Assembly (NCBI GenBank): GCA_001873005.1
Contig: MNYE01000047.1
Coordinates: forward strand, 1-6,593
Length of the DNA stretch: 6,593 bases
Direction of reading: 5' to 3'
DNA from: Dehalococcoidia bacterium CG2_30_46_9
GTDB lineage: Bacteria > Chloroflexota > Dehalococcoidia > GIF9 > AB-539-J10
Position numbers and translations under genes: made by a program. Positions 1-5,874 of the stretch are shown here, piece after piece. Numbering within the stretch: the first letter of the stretch is position 1; the number at the start of each line of letters is the position of its first letter. The notes beneath the pieces were generated by a model that was not told the DNA's origin, ran no database searches, and saw nothing but the letters and a program-made list of their open reading frames with translations.

Positions 1-32
1 AGTTGGGTGACATACTTAAATGATTTGACACG

Positions 33-56
33 GTTTTCCTAACAGTTTTCCTAACA
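33..56. repeat. 12-bp perfect tandem duplication
   Basis: The unit GTTTTCCTAACA occurs twice back to back (33-44 and 45-56) in the gene-free left end. Positions 1-141 hold no convincing gene. The only open frame entering from the left stops at 40-42 after 13 codons, and could be the tail of an upstream gene or nothing. A second loose repetition, ATTCGCTATAG (87-97) and ATTCGCGCTATAG (109-121), lies in the same stretch. No function is assigned. Confidence 0.7.
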
Positions 57-141
57 ACTCAAAATTAGCTATTGAACACGTGATAGATTCGCTATAGTCC
101 TGGCTACCATTCGCGCTATAGGTGAGGCATGCAAAGCTTAA

Positions 142-582
142 TCACTGTCCTGAGCTTAACTCAGGATTAGATTTCTTATTACGATTATTGTCGGGCGGCC
201 TTACCAAAAAGGTCATCCTTTCTACACCTATAACAGTAACTTCTTCATCAGCAGCGATGTCTGATTCCGCTTTTGCTCGCCACAGCTCGCCGCCGATTCG
301 GACGTAACCTCGCGGATTGAGTGGGGTGATGGTTTTACATTTGGTGCCAATTAAAACCTCTAACGAAACCAGAGGCATCCTATCCAGTGCTCTCTTACCC
401 AGCCGATAACTCATATACTCGTATGCTCCGAAGAGAGCCATCAAAACAATAAGAGCCCAAAGGGGGATGTTTACTCCATACTTGGGCAGTAATCTGAGCA
501 CTACCACTGCCAGAATTGCTTCCCAAAGCAAGGAGGTGAGAACGGAGTATATTGTATATCCCTTGTTCTTCAACACTGCCAT
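142..582 (-). CDS. NfeD-like short membrane protein with C-terminal OB-fold
   Basis: The 146-residue protein fits the short NfeD class: two predicted membrane helices (about residues 11-32 and 39-59) followed by a soluble NfeD C-terminal OB-fold domain (about 75-130). The stretch LNPRGYVRIGGELWRAKAE (88-106), then EEVTVIGVERMTFLVRP, is the typical NfeD beta-barrel pattern. In this family the short proteins usually work with a stomatin/SPFH protein or a membrane serine protease in membrane quality control; neither partner is visible here. The ATG at 582-580 is the first good start, but no Shine-Dalgarno sequence precedes it. It is transcribed divergently from birA. The last residues (NPELSSGQ) are encoded by a palindrome (148-166) related to repeats in aroA, so the tail is probably repeat-derived. 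The family call is firm; the exact role is unknown. Confidence 0.85.
   Translation of the reverse strand: MAVLKNKGYTIYSVLTSLLWEAILAVVVLRLLPKYGVNIPLWALIVLMALFGAYEYMSYRLGKRALDRMPLVSLEVLIGTKCKTITPLNPRGYVRIGGELWRAKAESDIAADEEVTVIGVERMTFLVRPPDNNRNKKSNPELSSGQ
148..166. repeat. Palindrome at the 3' end of the NfeD gene, related to the aroA repeat
   Basis: TCCTGAG (148-154) and CTCAGGA (160-166) form a perfect 7-bp inverted repeat around a 5-nt centre. The core CCTGAGCTTAACTCAGG matches 13 of 17 positions of the repeat core CCTGAACTTGTTTCAGG inside aroA (4065-4081). Read on the minus strand it encodes the NPELSSG tail of the NfeD-like protein. No T-run follows on either side, so it does not look like an intrinsic terminator. 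Confidence 0.6.
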
Positions 583-592
583 TGTAGAGAAT

Positions 593-621
593 TTGACACA
601 TTGATTCCAGTCTGTTAACCT
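593..621 (+). promoter_or_regulatory. Probable birA promoter
   Basis: A perfect -35 hexamer TTGACA (593-598) is followed after exactly 17 bp by TAACCT (616-621). TAACCT keeps the three most conserved -10 positions (T, A and final T) and is preceded by an extended -10 TG (613-614). Transcription would start near 628, about 4 nt before the birA ATG, giving an almost leaderless message. This agrees with the absence of a Shine-Dalgarno sequence. The -10 is overlapped by the left arm of the putative BirA operator. Confidence 0.5.
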
Positions 622-640
622 TATATGGATTATGGTTAAC
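614..640. promoter_or_regulatory. Putative BirA operator (GTTAACC-N13-GGTTAAC)
   Basis: GTTAACC (614-620) and GGTTAAC (634-640) are exact reverse complements separated by 13 bp. Known BirA operators have half-sites of the type TTGTTAACC/GGTTAACAA (Bacillus) or TTGTAAACC/GGTTTACAA (enterobacteria) with a spacer of similar length, so sequence and geometry both fit. The site lies directly at the start of the gene encoding a BirA that keeps its DNA-binding domain. It covers the birA -10 and start codon (ATG 632-634), so occupancy should block birA transcription. It also overlaps a candidate minus-strand -10 for the divergent NfeD gene. The function is inferred from the motif and its position. Confidence 0.75.
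620..625 (-). promoter_or_regulatory. Candidate -10 box for the divergent NfeD gene
   Basis: On the minus strand positions 625-620 read TATAAG, a 5 of 6 match to TATAAT, about 38 bp before the NfeD start. No good -35 box lies at the expected distance, so this is weak. It falls inside the putative BirA operator. Confidence 0.25.
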
Positions 641-1579
641 GAACTAAGTGGGGAAATATTAAAGGTTCTTCGAACGAGTCCAGATTATGTCTCCGGTGAA
701 GTACTGAGCCGGGAACTGGATATTTCCCGGGTCTCCGTTTGGAAGCACATCCATAGTTTGCAACAAGAGGGCTATATAATAAAGGCTTCGCCAAAAGGCT
801 ATTGCTTAGTTTCCTCTCCGGACCTACTGCTCCCCTACGAATTCCCGGATTGGGAGCAAAAAATCCATCATTTTGATGAGCTTGCTTCGACTATGGATGT
901 CGCCCGAGAATTAGCTAAGGGAAGGGCAGAAGAAGGAACAATTATAGTTGCGGAAACTCAATTTCAAGGCAAAGGAAGACTGGGCAGAAAATGGCTTTCC
1001 CCAAAAGGTGGAATTTATTTTACCATCATCTTAAGACCGAAAATCAGCCCTGTATACGCTCCGAGGATAAATCTAATGGCTTCAGTAGCTGTGGCAAAAA
1101 CCATTAGAAGGCTCTTCGGTCTAAAGGCAGAATTGAAGTGGCCTAACGATGTCCTGATCGAAGGCAAAAAAGTATGTGGCATATTGGCTGAGATGGATGC
1201 GGAAATAGATAAGGTAAATTCCGTCAATCTGGGCATAGGCATGAATGCCAATACCCTTATCTCAGAGCATGAAAGAGAGGCAACTTCGTTAAGGGAGCAA
1301 CTAGGAAGAGAAATGCCAAGGAAGGAGTTTTTCCGCTCGGTGGTAACGGAAATTCTTCGCTACGCTCAGCAGCAAGCTGTATTAACAAAAACCGATTTAC
1401 TGGAAGAATGGAAGAGCCTTTCCGCTACGTTGAACAGAGATGTGAGAATTGTAGCGCCAGGTGAGGAGATAGTGGGCAAGGCAATAGGCATTGATACCAA
1501 TGGAGCGCTCCTGGTAAAAAGCCAGGATGGCTCGACAAGAAATGTTTTTGCTGGAGATTGTATTCACTTAACTAGCTAA
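632..1579 (+). CDS. birA: Bifunctional biotin-[acetyl-CoA carboxylase] ligase / biotin operon repressor
   Basis: This enzyme activates biotin with ATP to biotinyl-5'-AMP and transfers it to a lysine of biotin carboxyl carrier proteins; with bound biotinyl-AMP the family also represses biotin genes. The 315 residues match full-length two-function BirA. A winged helix-turn-helix spans about residues 3-60 (SGEVLSRELDISRVSVWKHI at 21-40, then the wing EGYIIKASPKGY). The catalytic domain has the biotinyl-AMP loop QGKGRLGRKW (112-121), GGIYFTIILRP (126-136) and the LKWPNDVLIEGKKVCGILAEM block (168-188). A C-terminal beta-barrel ends in NVFAGDCIHL. The HTH marks the regulator-containing class rather than a ligase-only form. 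The ATG at 632 has no Shine-Dalgarno sequence and sits within a putative BirA operator, which suggests autoregulation. The symporter gene begins 1 bp after the stop. Confidence 0.95.
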   Translation: MVNELSGEILKVLRTSPDYVSGEVLSRELDISRVSVWKHIHSLQQEGYIIKASPKGYCLVSSPDLLLPYEFPDWEQKIHHFDELASTMDVARELAKGRAEEGTIIVAETQFQGKGRLGRKWLSPKGGIYFTIILRPKISPVYAPRINLMASVAVAKTIRRLFGLKAELKWPNDVLIEGKKVCGILAEMDAEIDKVNSVNLGIGMNANTLISEHEREATSLREQLGREMPRKEFFRSVVTEILRYAQQQAVLTKTDLLEEWKSLSATLNRDVRIVAPGEEIVGKAIGIDTNGALLVKSQDGSTRNVFAGDCIHLTS

Positions 1580-1580
1580 T

Positions 1581-2981
1581 ATGCTTCAACTCGTCATAAT
1601 TGTCATTTATTGTCTTGCCATGATTGGCATAGGTGCGTGGAGTAGAAAAAGGGCAGGAAGCCAAGATGGCTTCTTTGTTGCCCAGCGTAGAGGAACCTTG
1701 CCATTTATTACCGGGTCGCTTGTAGCCACTGCTATCGGGGGTTCAGCACTCATAGTGACGTCTAAACTCGGATTTGGGCTAGGTTTGCCCGGTGTCTGGT
1801 GGCTCCTTGTTGGCTCTGTTGGCCTGGTGATTTTGGGCTTTTTCTTTGCCCGCAAGGTTCGAGGGGCAGCACTCTATACCCTGCCAGAACTGGCGCAAAA
1901 GCAATATGATCATCGGGTAGGTTTGGCAGCTTCAATCCTTATCGTTATTGCCTGGATAGGTGTGGTTGCAGGGCAAATTGTCGCCGCAGGAAGCTTTTTA
2001 TCTATTTTGGGGATAGGCTCTGGCACCTTCTGGATGGTTGTTTTCACCTTGGTTGTGGTAATTTATACCATTCTGGGTGGGCAATTCTCAGTTATTCATA
2101 CTGATCTTTTCCAAGCAGCAATACTCTTTGTGGGAATTTTTGCTGCTTTAGCATTAGTTTTTTCTCAGGTGGGAGGACTTGAGGGGCTAAAAGTCTCTCT
2201 GCCTCCCAGTTATTTCTCTTTTCCATTAAACCCCGAGTTCGATTGGAAGATGTTCTTATCCCTTTTGATTCTCGTCGGAGCGACTTATGTGGTGGGGCCT
2301 GACATGTATACTCGACTTTTCTGTGCTAAAAATGAGAAGGTAGCCCAAAGGTCAGTTTTTTTGGCAGCATTCTTTTTTATTCCCCTGGCTTTTGCCATTG
2401 CTTTGATAGGAATGAGCGCCAAAGTTCTTTACCCCCAGATTATACCCGAGCAAGCTTTTCCTCAGGTAGTAAGCGGAGTTCTTTCTCCTGGTTTAAGCGG
2501 ATTAATCCTTGCTGCTGTGATTGCTGCTTTGATGTCCTCAGCAGACACCTGTCTCCTCAGCCAGAGTGTCATCCTGACAGAGGACATATTTAAGCGATTT
2601 CACCCTTCAACTGATGAACGAAAGACTGTTTTGTTAACTCGCTTGAGCTTAGTCACATTAAGTATTCTAGCGCTAGTGTTAGCCTTAACTTTGAAACAAG
2701 TTTATTTATCTCTTATGTTTGCCTATACCATTTTCACCTGTGGACTGGTTGTTCCCGTAATTGCTGGGTTTTATAAAGATAAGCTCAAGATAACTCCACA
2801 AGGAGCCTTAGCGGCTCTTATAGGTGGTGGAGTGATTGGACTCATAGGAAAACTTCCTGGCCTTAATATCCCACTAAAAAGTGATCTCGGTCTTATCGGC
2901 TTTGCTGTAAGTGCCCTTCTCCTTTTCGGAGTAAGTTTCATCGCCAGAAGAAACAAGAATAGGCTCCTATCCATGCTATAA
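1581..2981 (+). CDS. Sodium:solute symporter (SSS/SLC5 family), candidate biotin or related vitamin transporter
   Basis: The 466-residue, very hydrophobic protein has about 12-13 predicted membrane helices and resembles the sodium:solute symporter family (LeuT-like fold). Recognisable parts are the first helix ending in SRKRAGSQDGFFVAQRR (21-37), the broken helix LVATAIGGSAL (47-57), the region YTILGGQFSVIHTDLFQAAILFVG (162-185) and the family signature AALMSSADTCLLSQSVILTEDIF (315-337). Ser319 and Ser320 align with the hydroxyl residues of the Na2 sodium site in this family. It starts 1 bp after birA stops, without its own Shine-Dalgarno sequence, so it is probably translationally coupled to birA and under the same BirA-type operator. 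SSS members include the animal vitamin transporter SMVT (biotin, pantothenate) and bacterial PanF (pantothenate). Biotin or pantothenate uptake is therefore a reasonable inference, but substrate cannot be read from the sequence. Confidence 0.85.
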   Translation: MLQLVIIVIYCLAMIGIGAWSRKRAGSQDGFFVAQRRGTLPFITGSLVATAIGGSALIVTSKLGFGLGLPGVWWLLVGSVGLVILGFFFARKVRGAALYTLPELAQKQYDHRVGLAASILIVIAWIGVVAGQIVAAGSFLSILGIGSGTFWMVVFTLVVVIYTILGGQFSVIHTDLFQAAILFVGIFAALALVFSQVGGLEGLKVSLPPSYFSFPLNPEFDWKMFLSLLILVGATYVVGPDMYTRLFCAKNEKVAQRSVFLAAFFFIPLAFAIALIGMSAKVLYPQIIPEQAFPQVVSGVLSPGLSGLILAAVIAALMSSADTCLLSQSVILTEDIFKRFHPSTDERKTVLLTRLSLVTLSILALVLALTLKQVYLSLMFAYTIFTCGLVVPVIAGFYKDKLKITPQGALAALIGGGVIGLIGKLPGLNIPLKSDLGLIGFAVSALLLFGVSFIARRNKNRLLSML

Positions 2982-2982
2982 T
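2974..2982 (+). promoter_or_regulatory. Extended -10 promoter of tyrA (leaderless start predicted)
   Basis: TGCTATAAT (2974-2982) is a perfect extended -10 (TGn plus TATAAT). With the last T at -7, +1 falls on G2989, the first base of the tyrA GTG codon. No -35 resembling TTGACA lies 17 bp upstream, which an extended -10 can tolerate. The same nine bases recur before the DUF433 gene (5895-5903). The hexamer overlaps the symporter stop codon. Confidence 0.5.
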
Positions 2983-2988
2983 GATACA

Positions 2989-3843
2989 GTGCAGGTTGCC
3001 ATCATCGGTTTGGGGCTAATCGGCGGCTCTATAGGGCTTGCCTTAAAGCAAAAAAACGAGCCAGGATGGGAAATAGTTGGCTACGCTCGCCGCCGGGAAA
3101 CTGCTGCCGCAGCCTTGAGCCTGGGCGCCATTGATCGGGCAGAGACAAACTTAAAGAATACAGTGAAAGGGGCTGAAATCGTTATCATCGCTACCCCGGT
3201 TTTAACGATAAAGGAAATCTTCTCTCAGATAGCTCCCCATCTTCTTCATAGCTGTATTGTTACTGATACTGCCAGTACCAAGTTTCAGGTCATGAAGTGG
3301 GCTCACGAGATACTGCCACCAACGGTATATTTTATTGGTGGACATCCTATGGCGGGAAAGGAAATCTATGGCATTCAGGCTGCTGAAGCTGGACTGTTTC
3401 AGGGATGTGTCTATTGTCTTAGCCCAGCAGAGAAAACTCCACCTGAGGCTCGGGACAAAGTGATAAATATGATAAAGAGGCTAGGAGCCACACCAGTTTT
3501 GATAGACCCTCAGGAACACGATGATCTGGTAGCTGGCATCAGTCATTTGCCTCTCTTACTCTCAGCAGCCCTCATCTCAACTACTACTAAAGACCCTTCC
3601 TGGGACAAAATGTCTCGCCTGGCTGCCTCTGGCTACCGTGACCTTACTCGCCTGGCTTCAGGAAATCCTGAAGTAAGTGCCCATATCTGCTTCACTAATT
3701 CTGAAGCTATACTCCGCTGGATTGACAAATTCAAACAAGAACTGGATAAGTATCGCCAACTGGTAAATGCCAGAGATACAAAATTACAGGAAGTTTTGAC
3801 TGAAGCTAATAAGGCAAGACAGGAATGGCTACAAGAATGGTAA
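2989..3843 (+). CDS. tyrA: Prephenate/arogenate dehydrogenase, tyrosine biosynthesis
   Basis: TyrA oxidatively decarboxylates prephenate to 4-hydroxyphenylpyruvate, or arogenate to tyrosine, in the cytoplasm. The 284 residues match a single-domain enzyme without fused chorismate mutase or ACT domain. The N-terminal Rossmann fold has GLGLIGGS (7-14). The family active-site segments are GGHPMAGKE (117-125, His119 the likely catalytic residue), AGISHLPLLLSAAL (182-195) and ASGYRDLTRLASGNPE (213-228). After the second strand it reads GYARRRE (31-37), with no acidic residue and three arginines; this usually means NADP(H) preference, as in the cyanobacterial arogenate dehydrogenases it resembles. 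The start is GTG at 2989, only 7 nt past the symporter stop and without a Shine-Dalgarno sequence; the ATG at 2981 is out of frame. The 3' end overlaps aroA, the next aromatic-pathway gene. Confidence 0.93.
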   Translation: MQVAIIGLGLIGGSIGLALKQKNEPGWEIVGYARRRETAAAALSLGAIDRAETNLKNTVKGAEIVIIATPVLTIKEIFSQIAPHLLHSCIVTDTASTKFQVMKWAHEILPPTVYFIGGHPMAGKEIYGIQAAEAGLFQGCVYCLSPAEKTPPEARDKVINMIKRLGATPVLIDPQEHDDLVAGISHLPLLLSAALISTTTKDPSWDKMSRLAASGYRDLTRLASGNPEVSAHICFTNSEAILRWIDKFKQELDKYRQLVNARDTKLQEVLTEANKARQEWLQEW

Positions 3844-5210
3844 GGCAAGGCGAAATAAGAGAGATTACCCCCTGCTCCCGTTTAGAGGGAGAAATCACTT
3901 TGCCCGGTGACAAGTCAATCTCTCACCGCGCTGTCATCCTTAATAGCTTAGCCCGGGGCGAAGCTGAAATTAACAACTTTTCCCCTGGCAGAGATTGTCT
4001 GGCTACAGTGAACTGCTTAAGAGCCTTGGGGGTCAAGATTCGCCGCCTTCCCTGTCATTGCGACCCTGAACTTGTTTCAGGGGAAGCAATCTCTCTATTA
4101 GTCTCAGGAGACGGCTTTAAGGAAGCTAAAAATGTGCTCAATGCCGAGAATAGTGCCACGACAATGCGCCTTCTTGCTGGCATCCTTTCCAGTCAAGCGT
4201 TTCTTTCCGTAATTACTGGCGATGTCTCCCTTCGCTCCCGCCCCATGGGAAGGCTAATTGAGCCTCTACGCTTAATGGGGGCAAAAATCTGGGGAAGGGG
4301 CGGTGACTCATTTGCTCCTTTGGTGATTAAGGGGGGGAAACTTCGGGGTATTGATTTTGAAATGGTTGTTCCCAGTGCTCAGGTAAAATCGGCAATCCTT
4401 TTAGCCGGGCTCTTTGCCCAGAGCAACACCATCTTATATGAGCCGGTTTCTTCACGAGACCATACTGAGAGGATGCTCAAACGAATGGGAGCCAGATTGG
4501 AAAATCAAGGAAATTCAATTTCCTTAGCACCTCTAACCAATCCTCTACCGTCCCTCAGCCTTAATATTCCCGGAGATATCAGCTCAGCAGCCTATTTCCT
4601 CGTTGCCGGGGCTATCCATCACAATGCCAGAATAGTCATAAGGAATTGTGGGATTAACCCCACACGAACAGGAATCATAGATGTTCTTCTCGCTATGGGA
4701 GCCAAGCTAAAGATAGAAAATGAACGATTGGAGGGAGGCGAGCCACTCGCTGATATTGTGGTAGAGTCAAGCGAGCTGAAAGGGATTGAGATTGGTGGTG
4801 ATGCTATTCCTCGTCTTATTGATGAAATTCCTGTGCTGGCTGTAGCTGGCTGTATCGCTAGAGGTAAAACTGTAATCAAGAACGCTGGCGAGCTGCGGGT
4901 GAAGGAATCTGACAGAATTGCCAATATTTGCCAGGAGCTTTCCAGACTAGGGGCTGATATTGAGGAATTACCTGACGGTATGATTATCCAGGGGGGAAAA
5001 CCATTGACAGGCACCAAGGTTGATAGCCATGGAGACCATAGACTCGCCATGAGTTTAGCCATAGCAGGCTTGGTAGCCAAAGGAGGAACAATCATCAACC
5101 AAAGCCAGGTAGCGGGAATCTCTTATCCTTCCTTCTGGCAGGATTTGCTGTCATTGCGAGCCGCTTCCCCATGTCATTGCGAGCCGAAGGCGAAGCAATC
5201 TCGAATTTAA
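3825..5210 (+). CDS. aroA: 3-phosphoshikimate 1-carboxyvinyltransferase (EPSP synthase) with repeat-derived insertions
   Basis: AroA joins phosphoenolpyruvate and shikimate-3-phosphate to form EPSP, the sixth step of the chorismate pathway. Family motifs run through the protein: LPGDKSISHRAV (26-37, substrate Lys30 and Arg35), ENSATTMRLL (108-117), GDVSLRSRPMGRL (132-144), SAQVKSAILLAGL (184-196), NPTRTGIIDVL (278-288), LIDEIPVLAVA (331-341, catalytic Asp333), ELRVKESDRI (356-365) and DSHGDHRLAMS (400-410). The overall pattern is closer to class II enzymes. At 461 residues it is longer than usual because CHCDPELVSGEAIS (77-90) and the tail RAASPCHCEPKAKQSRI (445-461) are encoded by palindromic repeats. 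Ala111 occupies the position of the conserved Gly (Gly96 in E. coli). It overlaps tyrA by 19 nt; ATG 3837 (Met5) is an alternative start, as no Shine-Dalgarno sequence decides between them. Confidence 0.95.
   Translation: MATRMVRQGEIREITPCSRLEGEITLPGDKSISHRAVILNSLARGEAEINNFSPGRDCLATVNCLRALGVKIRRLPCHCDPELVSGEAISLLVSGDGFKEAKNVLNAENSATTMRLLAGILSSQAFLSVITGDVSLRSRPMGRLIEPLRLMGAKIWGRGGDSFAPLVIKGGKLRGIDFEMVVPSAQVKSAILLAGLFAQSNTILYEPVSSRDHTERMLKRMGARLENQGNSISLAPLTNPLPSLSLNIPGDISSAAYFLVAGAIHHNARIVIRNCGINPTRTGIIDVLLAMGAKLKIENERLEGGEPLADIVVESSELKGIEIGGDAIPRLIDEIPVLAVAGCIARGKTVIKNAGELRVKESDRIANICQELSRLGADIEELPDGMIIQGGKPLTGTKVDSHGDHRLAMSLAIAGLVAKGGTIINQSQVAGISYPSFWQDLLSLRAASPCHCEPKAKQSRI
4053..4093. repeat. 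Palindromic repeat inserted in frame in aroA
   Basis: The 41-bp element begins TGTCATTGCGA and ends GAAGCAATCTC. It folds as nested inverted repeats: ATTGC (4057-4061) with GCAAT (4086-4090), and a perfect 7-bp stem CCCTGAA (4064-4070) with TTCAGGG (4076-4082) around CTTGT. It is translated as CHCDPELVSGEAIS. The ends match the copy at 5172-5202 exactly while the centres differ, which marks a family of mobile or recombining short repeats. Similar sequences are common between genes in many bacterial genomes. Confidence 0.85.
5149..5202. repeat. One and a half palindromic repeats at the 3' end of aroA
   Basis: TGTCATTGCGAG occurs at 5149-5160 and again at 5172-5183. The second copy is complete, with ATTGC (5176-5180) pairing GCAAT (5195-5199), an inner GCC/GGC stem and the end GAAGCAATCTC (5192-5202). 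The first copy breaks off after CCGCTTCCCC, so a second element seems to have landed in or recombined with the first. The stretch is translated as the last 17 residues of AroA, replacing the original stop. Confidence 0.85.
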
Positions 5211-5235
5211 TCTTTGATTTTTGAATTCTAAAAAG

Positions 5236-5844
5236 ATGTCGTTGCTGGCCGAACAAAAAAACCTGTTTATCATCCTTTCCGGACCTTCTGGAGTAGGAAA
5301 AGACGCTGTGCTTAAGAAGCTCAAAGAGCTCGAGTTACCTTTCCACTATGTTGTCACAGCTACTACACGCCACAGGCGGGTTACAGAGACACATGGAATA
5401 GATTATTACTTTCTCTCAAAGGACAAATTTCAACACATGAGGGAAAAAGGCGAACTTATAGAATGGGCTGAGGTCTATGGCAATTATTATGGCGTGCCCA
5501 AAGAGGAAATAACTCAAGCCTTGACTAAGGGAAAAGATGCCATTTTCAAGGTAGATGTTCAAGGTGTCGCCACACTTAAGAAAACTCTGCCTCAGGCAAT
5601 ATTTATCTTTCTTATGCCCCCTTCTATGGACGAATTGGGAAGACGGCTGAAGGGGCGAAGCAGCGAGTCGCAGGCAGATTTGGCTTTCAGGTTAGAAAAG
5701 GCTGCAGAAGAAATCAAGAGCCTGCCACTTTTTGACTACGTCATAACCAGCCACCAGAACAGGCTAGATGATATTATCTCCCAAATTCAAGCCATTGTTG
5801 TTGCCGAAAAATGCCGCGTGAATCCAAGAGTTGTAAAGCTGTGA
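5236..5844 (+). CDS. gmk: Guanylate kinase
   Basis: Guanylate kinase phosphorylates GMP (and dGMP) to GDP with ATP, an essential nucleotide-recycling step in the cytoplasm. From the ATG at 5236 the protein has 202 residues, the usual length. It has the P-loop GPSGVGKD (16-23), the GMP-binding stretch TATTRHRRVTETHGIDYYFL, then ELIEWAEVYGNYYGVPKEEI and VDVQGVATLKK, the lid region RLKGRSSES, and a closing AEKCRVNPRVVKL. The residue after the P-loop lysine is Asp23 instead of the Ser/Thr that normally helps bind Mg2+. A TTG at 5221 is in frame and would add five residues, but the ATG is preferred. It follows aroA by 25 nt and has only a weak AAAAAG upstream, so it probably relies on the aroA transcript. 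Confidence 0.93.
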   Translation: MSLLAEQKNLFIILSGPSGVGKDAVLKKLKELELPFHYVVTATTRHRRVTETHGIDYYFLSKDKFQHMREKGELIEWAEVYGNYYGVPKEEITQALTKGKDAIFKVDVQGVATLKKTLPQAIFIFLMPPSMDELGRRLKGRSSESQADLAFRLEKAAEEIKSLPLFDYVITSHQNRLDDIISQIQAIVVAEKCRVNPRVVKL

Positions 5845-5874
5845 GTCAGCGGTTCAAGTCCTTCTTCTCCGACT
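5832..5874 (+). other. Degenerate tRNA 3'-half-like sequence, possible attachment-site remnant
   Basis: GTCAGCGGTTCAAGTCC (5845-5861) reads as the end of a tRNA variable loop, the 5' T-stem AGCGG, the T-loop TTCAAGT and the first two pairs of the 3' T-stem. It continues as TTCTTCTCCGACTA (to 5875), resembling an acceptor strand with a discriminator A. Upstream, TTGTAAA (5831-5837) looks like a Thr(UGU) anticodon loop, but that part lies inside the gmk coding end and may be chance. The T-stem is incomplete (AGCGG against CCTTC) and no 5' half exists, so it is not a functional tRNA. Confidence 0.4.

Noticed and set aside
33..56. CRISPR or iteron array
   Set aside because: There are only two 12-bp units with no spacers and no associated genes.
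148..166. Intrinsic terminator for the NfeD gene
   Set aside because: The hairpin lies within the coding end, before the stop codon, and no T-run follows on the minus strand.
122..307. Small + strand ORF
   Set aside because: It lies antisense to the NfeD coding region and has no recognisable protein features.
2981..2983. ATG at 2981 as the tyrA start
   Set aside because: It is out of frame with TyrA; the GTG at 2989 begins directly at the Rossmann strand MQVAIIGLGLIGG.
4619..5098. 159-codon minus-strand ORF in aroA
   Set aside because: It is a shadow of the strongly supported AroA frame; its composition is rich in Ser/Pro/Ile as expected from reverse reading.
5221..5223. TTG at 5221 as the gmk start
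   Set aside because: It is possible, but it adds only NSKKM and has no ribosome site; the ATG at 5236 gives the usual family length.
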